A stretch of 64,000 nucleotides of DNA from Streptomyces coeruleorubidus (GTDB lineage: Bacteria; Actinomycetota; Actinomycetes; Streptomycetales; Streptomycetaceae), in NCBI RefSeq assembly GCF_028885415.1, contig NZ_CP118527.1, positions 2,728,001 through 2,792,000 of the forward strand, read 5' to 3'. This document shows positions 1-8,059 of the stretch, in pieces. How positions within the stretch are numbered: position 1 is the stretch's first letter; each line of letters starts with the position of its first letter. A model generated the notes under the pieces. The model was not told the DNA's origin. It made no database searches and saw nothing but the letters and a program-made list of their open reading frames with translations. A program made the translations under genes and the position numbers.

Positions 1-98
1 TTCATGGGTGTTTGACCGGTCGGTCATGCCCTGGTAACACCAATCAGTGACGCTGGACTCACAGCACGTACACCCGCTCCCGAGGGGGGACCTCACCC

Positions 99-311
99 AT
101 GCAGGCCGCGCCCGTTCGCGCCACCGCGATTCCGTCCTTCACCACCGCCCTGCGTGCCGTCGAGTCGCTGCTGCTCAGCAGCGGTCAGCGCACCGCCCGC
201 CGCAATGCCTGGACCTCCGTGCTGGAGGACCGCCGTCGCGCCAAGGACCGGGTCGAGGCGCAGCGCGTCCTCGACCAGTCCGTCTCCCAGTCACTCTCCG
301 TCCGCCCCTGA
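99..311 (+). CDS. Small conserved hypothetical protein (70 aa)
   Basis: A 70-residue basic, Ala/Arg/Ser-rich protein with no recognisable domain, signal peptide or membrane segment. The ATG follows a strong purine run (gaggggggacc) about 8 bases upstream, and codon third positions are GC-rich, so it looks translated. In Streptomyces a small protein of this kind lies between lipA and the DUF4191 gene; that placement is from memory. The 98 bases before it hold no other gene that I can see. Function unknown. Confidence 0.6.
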   Translation: MQAAPVRATAIPSFTTALRAVESLLLSSGQRTARRNAWTSVLEDRRRAKDRVEAQRVLDQSVSQSLSVRP

Positions 312-389
312 GGCCCGCCTCCCCTCCCCCGCGAGCTCCCGCGGACACTGCCGTCGTAGGCGCTTGTGGGGCCACGTAGACTTCGTGGC

Positions 390-1094
390 ATGGCGAGGAA
401 GGAAACCGCAGCGGACGCTGCGAACCCCGGGCGACTGAAGCAGATCGCCCTGACCTACAAGATGACCCGCAGGGCCGACAAGAAGATCGGTCTTGTACTC
501 GCGGCAGTCGGAATCGTCACCTTCGGTGTCTTCCTCGCGATCGGTTTCTTGATCGGTCACCCCATCTATGCCGGCATCCTGGGCCTCCTGCTCGCCTTCC
601 TCGCGACGGCGATCGTGTTCGGGCGCCGGGCCGAGCGGGCCGCCTTCGGGCAGATGGAGGGCCAGCCCGGTGCCGCGGCGGCGGTGCTCGACAACATCGG
701 CCGGGGGTGGACGACGGCCCCCGCGGTGGCGATGAACCGCAACCAGGACGTGGTGCACCGCGCGGTCGGCAAGGCCGGCATCGTGCTGGTCGCCGAGGGC
801 AACCCGAACCGGGTGAAGTCCCTGCTCGCCGCCGAGAAGAAGAAGATGAACCGCATCGTCGCGGACGTCCCGGTGCACGACCTGGTCGTGGGCACGGGCG
901 AGGGCCAGGTCGAGCTGAAGAAGCTGCGCACGACGATGCTGAAGCTGCCGCGCGTGCTGACCGGCCCGCAGGTCACCGCCACCAACGACCGGCTGCGTGC
1001 CCTGGGCGACCTGATGAGCAACATGCCGCTGCCCAAGGGGCCGATGCCGAAGGGCATGCGGATGCCGAAGGGCGGTGGGCCGAAGGCCCGCTGA
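390..1094 (+). CDS. DUF4191 family integral membrane protein
   Basis: 234 residues. A basic N-terminus is followed by two adjacent hydrophobic helices at about residues 30-75, then a soluble C-terminal part ending in a Met/Pro/Gly/Lys-rich tail with several PKGM-like repeats. The layout fits the actinobacterial DUF4191 family, which usually lies near lipA and glnA. An earlier in-frame GTG at 366 would add eight residues, but the start MARKE at 390 matches the family. Function is unknown; a membrane-anchored cytoplasmic protein is inferred. It ends before a strong bidirectional terminator. Confidence 0.8.
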   Translation: MARKETAADAANPGRLKQIALTYKMTRRADKKIGLVLAAVGIVTFGVFLAIGFLIGHPIYAGILGLLLAFLATAIVFGRRAERAAFGQMEGQPGAAAAVLDNIGRGWTTAPAVAMNRNQDVVHRAVGKAGIVLVAEGNPNRVKSLLAAEKKKMNRIVADVPVHDLVVGTGEGQVELKKLRTTMLKLPRVLTGPQVTATNDRLRALGDLMSNMPLPKGPMPKGMRMPKGGGPKAR

Positions 1095-1116
1095 CAACCC
1101 GCACACCACGTGAAGA

Positions 1117-1148
1117 AAGGGGCGCCCGGATCACTTCGGGCGCCCCTT
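1117..1148. terminator. Bidirectional terminator between DUF4191 and RDD genes
   Basis: Perfect 12-bp arms (AAGGGGCGCCCG and its complement) with an 8-base loop, A-rich on one side and T-containing on the other. It lies between two convergent genes, so it probably serves both. Confidence 0.8.
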
Positions 1149-1181
1149 CGTTCACGTTCGTTCGTTCATGGTTCGTTCCTG

Positions 1182-1649
1182 TCAGATGCGGACCTCGACC
1201 GTGCCCGCCAGCCGGTCGTGCAGACCCCGGCCGTCGCGGTCCCAGATCAGGGCGGGGATCGCGAGGAAGAGCAGGACCGTACGCACTGCCGCGCGCCACG
1301 GGCTGACACGGCCGGTGTCCAGGGCGAGCACCCGCAGGCCGAGGAGCCGCTTGCCCGGCGTGAAGCCGACCGTACCGACCGTGAGCACCATCAGGGCGAA
1401 CATGATGAGCGGCGCCCAGATCTGGGCCGCCTCGTTGTAGCTCTGGGTGATGAGACCGTATGCGATCAGGAGGCTCAGGCCCCAGTCCACGGCGAGGGCG
1501 CCGAGCCGCCGCCCCGGGCGGGCGATCGAGCCGGGTCCCTCCTCGGGCAGACCGAGCTGCTCGCCCCGGTATCCGAAGTCGACACCGGCCTCTTCCGCGG
1601 CCGCGCGGGGCCCGGAAAGCCACGATCCGAGTGCTTGCCTGTTGTCCAC
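1182..1649 (-). CDS. RDD domain membrane protein
   Basis: 155 residues. The RDD signature is visible: an Arg in the first helix region (ARPGRRLGALAVDW), then two to three hydrophobic helices, the segment FTPGKRLLGLRV, and a C-terminal WDRDGRGLHDRLAGT carrying the Asp-Asp pair. RDD proteins are small integral membrane proteins of mostly unknown function, some linked to ion transport. The GTG start at 1649 has only a weak ribosome site. It is divergent from glnA, and the GlnR box lies between them, so nitrogen control of this gene is possible but not shown. Confidence 0.85.
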   Translation of the reverse strand: MDNRQALGSWLSGPRAAAEEAGVDFGYRGEQLGLPEEGPGSIARPGRRLGALAVDWGLSLLIAYGLITQSYNEAAQIWAPLIMFALMVLTVGTVGFTPGKRLLGLRVLALDTGRVSPWRAAVRTVLLFLAIPALIWDRDGRGLHDRLAGTVEVRI

Positions 1650-1723
1650 CCGTCCACGGTACTGCGCCCGTAAATGACCAGGGCACGGCGGGGTGCGTCG
1701 GGGCTACGGTGGAAGGTGAGCCG

Positions 1724-1762
1724 GTTAACTTGTGCGAAACAAATGAGTCACGCCCGAGAAAC
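1724..1762 (+). promoter_or_regulatory. GlnR operator upstream of glnA
   Basis: Four elements spaced by exactly 6 bases match the published Streptomyces GlnR box (gTnAc-n6-GaAAc-n6-GtnAC-n6-GAAAc): TTAAC (1725), GAAAC (1736), GTCAC (1747), GAAAC (1758). The last three match fully. It lies about 100 bases upstream of the glnA ATG. Nitrogen-dependent control of glnA by GlnR is established in S. coelicolor. Confidence 0.9.
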
Positions 1763-1859
1763 CACCCGTCCCTAGGGTCTAGGTCAGCGTGTGCCACCCG
1801 CACTGGCCGCACGAACGAACTACCACCCCGGCGGGACGGTCGGGAGTAGGAGGAGCTGG

Positions 1860-3269
1860 ATGTTCCAGAACGCCGACGAGGCCAAGAAGTTCATCGCGGA
1901 CGAGGACGTCAAGTTCATCGACGTCCGCTTCTGCGACCTCCCGGGCGTGATGCAGCACTTCACGGTGCCTGCTGAGGCGTTCGACGCGGACGAGGAGCTG
2001 GCCTTCGACGGCTCGTCCATCCGCGGCTTCCAGGCCATTCACGAGTCCGACATGGCGCTGCGCGCGGACCTGTCGACCGCCCGTGTCGACCCGTTCCGCC
2101 GTGACAAGACGCTGAACATCAACTTCTTCATCCACGACCCGATCACGGGCGAGCAGTACTCCCGTGACCCGCGCAACGTGGCGAAGAAGGCCGAGGCCTA
2201 CCTCGCCTCCACCGGTATCGCCGACACGGCGTACTTCGGTCCCGAGGCCGAGTTCTACGTCTTCGACTCCGTCCGCTTCGCGACCAGCGCGAACGAGTCC
2301 TTCTACCACATCGACTCCGAGGCCGGCGCCTGGAACACCGGTGCCCTCGAGGACAACCGTGGTTACAAGGTCCGCTACAAGGGCGGCTACTTCCCGGTCC
2401 CGCCTGTCGACCACTTCGCCGACCTGCGCGCCCAGATCTCCCTGGAGCTGAACCGGGCCGGTCTGCAGGTCGAGCGCCAGCACCACGAGGTGGGCACCGC
2501 CGGCCAGGCCGAGATCAACTACAAGTTCAACACGCTGCTCGCCGCCGCCGACGACCTCCAGCTCTTCAAGTACATCGTGAAGAACGTCGCGTGGCAGAAC
2601 GGCAAGACGGCGACCTTCATGCCGAAGCCGATCTTCGGTGACAACGGCTCGGGCATGCACGTCCACCAGTCGCTGTGGCAGGGCGGCTCCCCGCTGTTCT
2701 ACGACGAGGCCGGTTACGCGGGCCTGTCGGACACCGCCCGCTACTACATCGGCGGCATCCTCAAGCACGCTCCGTCGCTGCTGGCCTTCACCAACCCGAC
2801 GGTGAACTCGTACCACCGCCTGGTCCCCGGCTTCGAGGCCCCGGTGAACCTGGTCTACTCGCAGCGCAACCGCTCCGCGGCCATGCGTATCCCGATCACG
2901 GGCTCGAACCCGAAGGCCAAGCGCGTCGAGTTCCGCGCGCCCGACTCCTCCGGCAACCCGTACCTGGCGTTCTCGGCGCTGCTGCTCGCGGGCCTGGACG
3001 GCATCAAGAACAAGATCGAGCCGGCCGAGCCGATCGACAAGGACCTCTACGAGCTCGCTCCCGAGGAGCACGCGGGCGTCCCGCAGGTCCCGACCTCGCT
3101 CCCGGCTGTCCTCGACTCCCTCGAGGCCGACCACGAGTTCCTCCTCCAGGGCGACGTGTTCACGCCGGACCTGATCGAGACGTGGATCGACTACAAGCGC
3201 ACGAACGAGATCGCGCCGCTGCAGCTGCGTCCGCACCCGCACGAGTTCGAGCTCTACTTCGACGTGTGA
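1860..3269 (+). CDS. glnA: Glutamine synthetase type I
   Basis: 469 residues, the usual GSI length. It makes glutamine from glutamate, ammonia and ATP as a cytoplasmic dodecamer. The family signatures are present: [27 protein letters not shown] and the [12 protein letters not shown]/substrate region. Tyr397 in DLYELAPEE is the conserved adenylylation site used by GlnE, which is encoded at 55.4-58.4 kb. The ATG at 1860 follows GTAGGAGGAGC, an excellent ribosome site. The gene is monocistronic, with a GlnR box upstream and a strong terminator downstream. Confidence 0.98.
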   Translation: MFQNADEAKKFIADEDVKFIDVRFCDLPGVMQHFTVPAEAFDADEELAFDGSSIRGFQAIHESDMALRADLSTARVDPFRRDKTLNINFFIHDPITGEQYSRDPRNVAKKAEAYLASTGIADTAYFGPEAEFYVFDSVRFATSANESFYHIDSEAGAWNTGALEDNRGYKVRYKGGYFPVPPVDHFADLRAQISLELNRAGLQVERQHHEVGTAGQAEINYKFNTLLAAADDLQLFKYIVKNVAWQNGKTATFMPKPIFGDNGSGMHVHQSLWQGGSPLFYDEAGYAGLSDTARYYIGGILKHAPSLLAFTNPTVNSYHRLVPGFEAPVNLVYSQRNRSAAMRIPITGSNPKAKRVEFRAPDSSGNPYLAFSALLLAGLDGIKNKIEPAEPIDKDLYELAPEEHAGVPQVPTSLPAVLDSLEADHEFLLQGDVFTPDLIETWIDYKRTNEIAPLQLRPHPHEFELYFDV

Positions 3270-3291
3270 TCGACACCTGATCGAGACACTG

Positions 3292-3335
3292 CGACCGCGC
3301 CCTCGCTGTCCGTACGGACAGCGAGGGCGCGGTCG
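3292..3335. terminator. glnA terminator
   Basis: A perfect 44-base palindrome (22-bp arms around a central CCGTACGG) begins 23 bases after the glnA stop. Such long stems end transcription in Streptomyces without a T-run. Confidence 0.85.
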
Positions 3336-3379
3336 TGTGTTCTATTCTGCTGGCAGGACCACACGGGGGTGGAGAGGGA

Positions 3380-3649
3380 ATGCCCGAGCAGGGACAGGAC
3401 GGCCAGGAGCGCGAGTTCGACCTCAGATGGGCGGACAGCGCCGAGCACAAGGAGCCCTCGGCGCGGGCTCGTATGCTCGCCGCGCGCTGGAAGCACAATC
3501 CGCCGGGGCCCGTGCCCTTCCGGCCCGAGCCCGACCACAGGCGGTCCGGTCGTCGGTCCCGCTCGTCGTGGGTGTCGACGGCCGTGGTGCTCGGCTCCGT
3601 GGCCGCGGTGATCCTGCTGCTCGGGTACCTCAACTTCCGGCCGTACTGA
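3380..3649 (+). CDS. Conserved hypothetical membrane protein (89 aa)
   Basis: A small acidic/basic N-terminal region is followed by one C-terminal transmembrane helix (about residues 65-83, VSTAVVLGSVAAVILLLGY) and a short NFRPY tail. The ATG at 3380 has GGAGAGGG just upstream. In S. coelicolor a similar small gene follows glnA, so this is probably the conserved neighbour. Its last 20 bases overlap the end of the leftward DsbA-like gene, with no terminator between them, which suggests the cluster on the right was inserted here. Function unknown. Confidence 0.75.
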   Translation: MPEQGQDGQEREFDLRWADSAEHKEPSARARMLAARWKHNPPGPVPFRPEPDHRRSGRRSRSSWVSTAVVLGSVAAVILLLGYLNFRPY

Positions 3650-4367
3650 GCCCTGCCGAACCCGCGGGGAGCAGGGACGCCGCGTGGGTGAGGAGCTCGT
3701 CGTAGATCTCGGGGCGGTCCTTGTCGACGACGGGGTAGCCGACGCCGAAGTCGCCCCCGATCCAGCGGGCCTCGATGCCGGGGTTGGCGCTGTTGGTGCC
3801 GTCGTACAGGAAGACGTGCGGACTGCAGGTGACGCGGTCGTCGCGGGCCGCGTCGTACTGGGCCATCACCGCCGCCCGGGCCGAGCCGGTGTCCAGGGCG
3901 GCGGCGACGGCGTCCACGTCGACCGCGCCGGTCTGCTCGGCGATCTCCAGGACGACGTGCCGCAGTGACACGCACCTGCCTTCGGCCCAGAAGGCGCGGC
4001 GCAGGGCACGGTCGAGCCGTTCGCTCGCCGCCCAGCTCTGCGCCTTGGCCGCCTGCACGGCCTCGTGCGCGGGGAGCATGGTGACCGGGTACGTCCAGTC
4101 GGGGCCCTGCCACAGGCGCCAGCCGGCGTCCGGTTCCACCGCGCCCAGCACGGAGATCTCGGAGTCGACACCGGGCCGGGCGTTGACCTCGCGGTTGAAC
4201 AGTTCCAGCGGGAAGGCCCGGAAGTCGAACCAGATCCGTCCCTCCAGCCCCAGCCTGCGCCGTGTCTCGTGCAGCCGGTGCACGGCGACGTGGGCGAACG
4301 AGCAGTTCAGGTCGGTGAAGACGGCGATGGTGTCGGGGGTCGCGGGCAGCCGCGGGTCGTCGCTCAC
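3630..4367 (-). CDS. DsbA-fold thioredoxin-like protein (HCCA isomerase/GST-kappa type)
   Basis: 245 residues, GTG start with AGGAGA upstream. The N-terminal beta strand carries FTDLNCSFAH, with a single Cys at residue 22 (CxxA rather than CxxC). A second thioredoxin landmark, the cis-Pro loop, is seen in VTCSPHVFLYDG. The all-helical insert between them fits the DsbA/FrnE/2-hydroxychromene-2-carboxylate isomerase superfamily. With one Cys it cannot form the usual disulfide, so a glutathione- or mycothiol-linked isomerase or transferase role is more likely. It is the last gene of the leftward nitroimidazole-like cluster. A role in product tailoring or detoxification is inference only. Confidence 0.75.
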   Translation of the reverse strand: MSDDPRLPATPDTIAVFTDLNCSFAHVAVHRLHETRRRLGLEGRIWFDFRAFPLELFNREVNARPGVDSEISVLGAVEPDAGWRLWQGPDWTYPVTMLPAHEAVQAAKAQSWAASERLDRALRRAFWAEGRCVSLRHVVLEIAEQTGAVDVDAVAAALDTGSARAAVMAQYDAARDDRVTCSPHVFLYDGTNSANPGIEARWIGGDFGVGYPVVDKDRPEIYDELLTHAASLLPAGSAGLSTAGS

Positions 4368-4452
4368 GAGATCTCCTCGCCTTGCTCCTCGGTCGGGTGT
4401 GGTGCTGTGCTCGGTGGCTCGCCCGCCTGCGCGGACGCGCCGGTGACCCGGG

Positions 4453-5760
4453 TCAGGTGGGGCCGGGCCGTGTGCGTTGGTCGAACTGGGCGACCGTGAC
4501 GTCACCGGAGACGACGCCGCCCCGCCAGCGGTAGACCTGTCCGAAGGATCCTTCGGCCTCGTCGGCCGGCAGGTACCGGCTGAAGGCGACCGTGATGCGG
4601 TCGCCGCGCCGCACCGGGACCGGCTCGGCGATCGGGAGATAGGCGTGCTTCCAGCTGTCGGAGGTGGTACGGGCCGCGGGGTCGTCGGCACCGACGTCGT
4701 CGCCGGAGATGTCCAGGGCGACCGTGTCCGACAGGTCGGCCACGAAGTACCCCTGGAAGCCGGTGAACAGGCCGTCACGCTGGACCGTGCAGGCGAGCCG
4801 GACGGTGTAGGCGGTCGCATGTCCCGCACCGGAGACGTCGCCCTGGAAGTCGTAGCGGCGCAGCAGCCGGGGGGCGGCGAGCCGGGCGGAGGCCGGGATG
4901 ATCGTGTCGTAGTAGAGGTCGTACGGGTCGCGGGCGCGGCGGCGGCGCAGCAGTTCGGTGAAGTCGCCGCGGCTGCCGGCGTCCTGGGGTGCGCCGTTGC
5001 GCAGCTGGGCGTGGGCCCGTTCGGCGGCGACGGGAACGAGGTAGCTCTCGACTGCGCGCGGCAGCATGGTGCCGCCGGGGCGCAGGAAGCGGCGCCGGGC
5101 GTCGTCGAGGATGGCGACGCAGTTCTCGTTGTCGACGAGGTTGCCCATGATCTCGGAGATGACGAGGTCGACCCGTTCGGGCAGGTCCAGGCCGAAGGAG
5201 AGACCGGGCAGCGGGTGGAAGCGGTCGGCGAAGCCGGCGGCGGCGAGCCGCTCCGCGGCGGTGTCGAGGATCTTCTCGTTGAGGTCGATGCCGTAGACGC
5301 GGGCCGCGCCGGCCTCCAGGGCCCACTGGGCCAGGATGCCGGTGCCGGTGCCCAGGTCGAGCACGGTCGCGCCGGGGCGTACGGCCTCGGTGATGGCGGC
5401 GTGGTACGCCGCCATGCGCAGCCGGTCGCCGAGCATGAGGTCGTGGAAGCCGTCGTCCCAGTCGAGGAGGCGCTCGGAGGCGGGCAGCCAGACCTGCTCG
5501 GGCTCGTAGGTCTGTCCGAGGACACCGGCGTGGTGCACGGTGAGGGACTTCTCGGCGGGGCCGGTCACCGGGCAGCCGGTGGTCAGGTCGAAGCTGCTGC
5601 GGTGCAGCGGGCAGGTGATGCGCAGGGTGCGCGGATTGACGTAGCCGTGGACCATGCGGCCCAGGCGGTGCGGGCAGGCGCCGTCGATCACGAACTCGCG
5701 GCCGGCGACCCGTACCCGAACCCGGTCGCCGGGCAGTTCTTCGAGCACCGTGTCGTTCAC
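4453..5760 (-). CDS. Rieske [2Fe-2S] / protein-arginine-methyltransferase-like fusion
   Basis: 435 residues, two domains. Residues 1-75 are a Rieske ferredoxin with C29-P-H31 and C50-P-L-H53. Residues 85-435 are a SAM methyltransferase: motif I is VLDLGTGTG (130s), followed by a PRMT-type double-E loop, SEIMG through E211, with the two Glu (202 and 211) nine residues apart as in PRMT1. Near residue 370, SWKHAYLP resembles the THW loop, and the beta-rich C-terminal half fits the PRMT barrel. The GTG overlaps the upstream diiron oxygenase stop by GTGA, so they are translationally coupled. The Rieske part could pass electrons to that oxygenase; the PRMT part could methylate a guanidine or 2-aminoimidazole nitrogen. 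Both roles are inferred. I know of no characterised protein with this architecture. Confidence 0.85.
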   Translation of the reverse strand: MNDTVLEELPGDRVRVRVAGREFVIDGACPHRLGRMVHGYVNPRTLRITCPLHRSSFDLTTGCPVTGPAEKSLTVHHAGVLGQTYEPEQVWLPASERLLDWDDGFHDLMLGDRLRMAAYHAAITEAVRPGATVLDLGTGTGILAQWALEAGAARVYGIDLNEKILDTAAERLAAAGFADRFHPLPGLSFGLDLPERVDLVISEIMGNLVDNENCVAILDDARRRFLRPGGTMLPRAVESYLVPVAAERAHAQLRNGAPQDAGSRGDFTELLRRRRARDPYDLYYDTIIPASARLAAPRLLRRYDFQGDVSGAGHATAYTVRLACTVQRDGLFTGFQGYFVADLSDTVALDISGDDVGADDPAARTTSDSWKHAYLPIAEPVPVRRGDRITVAFSRYLPADEAEGSFGQVYRWRGGVVSGDVTVAQFDQRTRPGPT

Positions 5761-6593
5761 GCCGCCTCCCGGGCACGGGCCACTGCCGTTTCGAAGGCCG
5801 CGCCGATCAGCTCGGACAGCAGCCGGGCGCCGATCCACACCTTGGTGGGGTCGATGCCGCCGGCCGTCTCGCACTCCTTGATGGCCAGCTGCATTTCCTG
5901 CATGTGGAAGGTGTCGATGTGCAGGTGCTCGGTGTAGTAGTGGCCGTTCGCGATGCCGAGGCGTTCGCAGGCGCGGGCCTGGACGGTGAAGGCGTCGGGA
6001 ATACTGGCCTCCAGGTAGGCGAGGGCGCCGAGGAAGTACGCGATGTCGTCGGCGCGTTGGGTGAGCCAGTAGAAGACGTTGAGGAACTGGAAGGTCTCGT
6101 CGCCGGTGGTGTCCAGGAAGCTGTCCGGGTCCTGGGGCAGGCCGAGCTCGGCGAGCAGGTTCAGATAGAGCTGGGAGTGAGCCTGGCGCTGGTTGCCGCA
6201 GCCGAACTCGTCGATGAGGACGCGCATCACGGCCATCTGCGCGCGCAGCGGAAGGCGGGGTACCGCGGGGAAGAAGTTCTGCGCCTCGGTGAGTCCGTCC
6301 AGCGCGAACTCGCGGACGACGCGGGCGAATTCCTCACGGGTGGCCTTCTCCGCCAGGTAGCTGCCGGCCGGGCTGCCGGCGCGCTCCTGCGCCAGCAGTT
6401 CCTCCAGCCTGGCGACCCACTCGGTGCGCGAGCCGACCGGCTCGGTGGTCTCGGTGAGGCGGGCCATCAGTGGCTCGATCCACCGCGCCTCGAACTCCTC
6501 GATCTGCGCCACGACCGCGGCGGTGGGCCTGGCGCGGTTGAGCAGGAACAGCCGCTGGTGCGGACTGCCGGTGGGGTGGGCGGTGACGTTCAC
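5757..6593 (-). CDS. rohS: Haem-oxygenase-like diiron N-oxygenase (RohS-like)
   Basis: 278 residues, all helical. It has the HDO signatures: E103 in an early helix, DEFGCGNQRQAH ending at H139, E195 in helix LAYLEASIP, and HLHIDTFH, giving H225, D227 and H230. These match the Glu/His/Asp ligand set of diiron enzymes such as SznF, UndA, BesC and RohS. In the azomycin pathway RohS oxidises 2-aminoimidazole to 2-nitroimidazole. Here it lies next to RohR-, RohQ- and RohP-like genes, so the same step is the best guess. The GTG start overlaps the aldolase stop by four bases (GTGA), and its own stop overlaps the Rieske-PRMT start. The family is certain; the exact substrate is inferred from context. 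Confidence 0.85.
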   Translation of the reverse strand: MNVTAHPTGSPHQRLFLLNRARPTAAVVAQIEEFEARWIEPLMARLTETTEPVGSRTEWVARLEELLAQERAGSPAGSYLAEKATREEFARVVREFALDGLTEAQNFFPAVPRLPLRAQMAVMRVLIDEFGCGNQRQAHSQLYLNLLAELGLPQDPDSFLDTTGDETFQFLNVFYWLTQRADDIAYFLGALAYLEASIPDAFTVQARACERLGIANGHYYTEHLHIDTFHMQEMQLAIKECETAGGIDPTKVWIGARLLSELIGAAFETAVARAREAA

Positions 6594-7426
6594 CGCGGGA
6601 CCTCCTTGTCGGTCTGCGGCGCCGGGAGCCGTTCCCCGGGCGGGGGCTCGAAGACCGCTCGGGCGGTCTGCAGTACGCCGCGTCGGTGCAGTTCGGTTTT
6701 GAGGGCGAGGTACCAGTCGTCGCGGTCGAGGCCGTAGCGGGTGCAGGCCTCGCCCAGCCGGGCGGTGTGTGTGTCGGACGGGTCGCTCAGCAGGGCCGCG
6801 CACAGGGCGGGTTCGACATTGCCCAGAGCGACGACACAGCCGGCCAGGGGCCCGCACTCCAGGAGCAGGTGCTCCAGCCCTTGGAGTACGGGCAGACCGG
6901 GGTCCGCGGCGATCAGTTCCCGGGTGGCCCGTGCGTCGCCCGCCGAGTCCTTGACCGCGGCGATGCCGGGCAGTGCGCAGATCCGCAGCAGCGTGGCCGC
7001 CTGGCAGGTGTTCCCCGAGACCGCGGGCTCGTGGTACACGATCACGGGCAGCGTGGTGGCCGAGGTGAGGTCCGCGTAGTGCCGGACCATCTCCTCCTGG
7101 CTCACCCCTGACCCGTACGGCGTGGTGGCCACGACGGCGGCGGCACCGAGTTCCTCGGCCGCGCGGGCGCGGACGGCGACCTCCGCGGTGGTGGGCCGCA
7201 GGATGCCGGCGAACACCGGCAGCCCGTCGGCGTGCCGGACGGTCGCGGACACCACCGCGCGCCACTGCCGGTCCGTCAGCACCGCGCCCTCACCGGTGCT
7301 GAGCGCCGGCAGCAGGGCGTCCGCGTACGGCCGTACCGACGCCACCAGCCTGGCCGTGTCGGCCTCCGAGACCTCTCCGGTGTCGGTGACCGGTGTCACC
7401 AGGGCGACCGTCAGGCCTCCGATCAC
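6590..7426 (-). CDS. rohR: DHDPS/NAL-family aldolase (RohR-like retro-aldolase)
   Basis: 278 residues, a class I (Schiff-base) TIM-barrel lyase of the DapA superfamily. Seen are the STGEG loop at 43-47 (family GTTGE), active-site Tyr131 in YHEP, and the imine-forming Lys159 in AAVKDSAGD. In azomycin biosynthesis RohR splits 4-hydroxy-2-ketoarginine to guanidinoacetaldehyde and pyruvate, and this gene has the matching neighbours. It is not the housekeeping lysine DapA: the pyruvate-binding loop and length differ, and the context is a specialised cluster. GTG start at 7426 with AAAGGAG eight bases upstream. A long hairpin separates it from the RohQ-like gene. Confidence 0.85.
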   Translation of the reverse strand: MIGGLTVALVTPVTDTGEVSEADTARLVASVRPYADALLPALSTGEGAVLTDRQWRAVVSATVRHADGLPVFAGILRPTTAEVAVRARAAEELGAAAVVATTPYGSGVSQEEMVRHYADLTSATTLPVIVYHEPAVSGNTCQAATLLRICALPGIAAVKDSAGDARATRELIAADPGLPVLQGLEHLLLECGPLAGCVVALGNVEPALCAALLSDPSDTHTARLGEACTRYGLDRDDWYLALKTELHRRGVLQTARAVFEPPPGERLPAPQTDKEVPR

Positions 7427-7475
7427 TGTGCCGTCTCCTTTCCTGCGTCAACGGATGTTTTCCTCAAGCGCCCGC

Positions 7476-7517
7476 ACCGGCGGCCCCCGGGTGGTGCGGC
7501 AACCGGGGGCCGCCGGT
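7476..7517. terminator. Hairpin between rohQ-like and rohR-like genes
   Basis: Perfect 15-bp arms (ACCGGCGGCCCCCGG and complement) with a 12-base loop, just after the RohQ-like stop and 50 bases before the RohR-like start. There is no T-run. It may end part of the rohPQ transcripts or stabilise an mRNA end within the operon. Confidence 0.65.
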
Positions 7518-7519
7518 CC

Positions 7520-8059
7520 TCACAGGGCGTCGGCCGAGATGCGCAGCACCAGCGACTGGCGGTAGAGCGCTTCCAGCGGCTCGGGGAAGGCGGGCTCCGA
7601 CCCCGTGACGGGCGCCGGTGCCCGTACCGGCAGCCCCGGGTGGTCCAGCAGCCGGGGGCTCGCGGTGTGCAGCAGTCCCTTGCGGTTGCCGACCATGCCG
7701 AGCAGCAGCCGCTCGTGCACCGGTAGCCCGGCCGGTGTGCCGCCGTCGTCCAGAGCGTGCCGCACGTCGGCCTCGTCGTAGCCGAGGCGGCGGATGTCCA
7801 TGACGGTGTGCAGGTTGTCCATGAACGGGTAGTAGGCGTCCTGGAGTTCGCGGCCGTAGCCCCAGATGACGTCGTCGCAGCGGCCCACCTGTTCCAGGCT
7901 CATCACCAGCCGCCCGGCCAGGCGCGCGGCGAAGAACGCCTTGCAGGCGACCCGCAGTTCCTCGTCCGCGCTGTTCATGCCGAGGAACAGCGCGGCGTCG
8001 GCGTAGTCGGCGTTCCGGCCGTCCGCGTCCGTGCCGCCGCCGAGCGGGTCAGCGGGCAT
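7520..8059 (-). CDS. rohQ: RohQ-like small protein (proposed cyclodehydratase)
   Basis: 179 residues with no domain I can name confidently; it may belong to the Streptomyces family listed as DUF6190. The N-terminal part (DAALFLGM, then [18 protein letters not shown]) has an alpha/beta pattern slightly like a PIN fold; the middle part is helical, and the C-terminus is Pro/Leu-rich. It starts inside the 3' end of the PLP enzyme gene (11-base overlap, GAGGAG upstream). In the azomycin pathway a cyclodehydratase, RohQ, turns guanidinoacetaldehyde into 2-aminoimidazole. I assign that role by position and elimination, not by sequence identity. Confidence 0.55.
   Translation of the reverse strand: MPADPLGGGTDADGRNADYADAALFLGMNSADEELRVACKAFFAARLAGRLVMSLEQVGRCDDVIWGYGRELQDAYYPFMDNLHTVMDIRRLGYDEADVRHALDDGGTPAGLPVHERLLLGMVGNRKGLLHTASPRLLDHPGLPVRAPAPVTGSEPAFPEPLEALYRQSLVLRISADAL

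Noticed and set aside
6590..7426. Housekeeping dihydrodipicolinate synthase (dapA)
   Set aside because: The fold and Lys are shared, but the STGEG and YHEP active-site variants and the nitroimidazole-type neighbours point to the RohR retro-aldolase instead.
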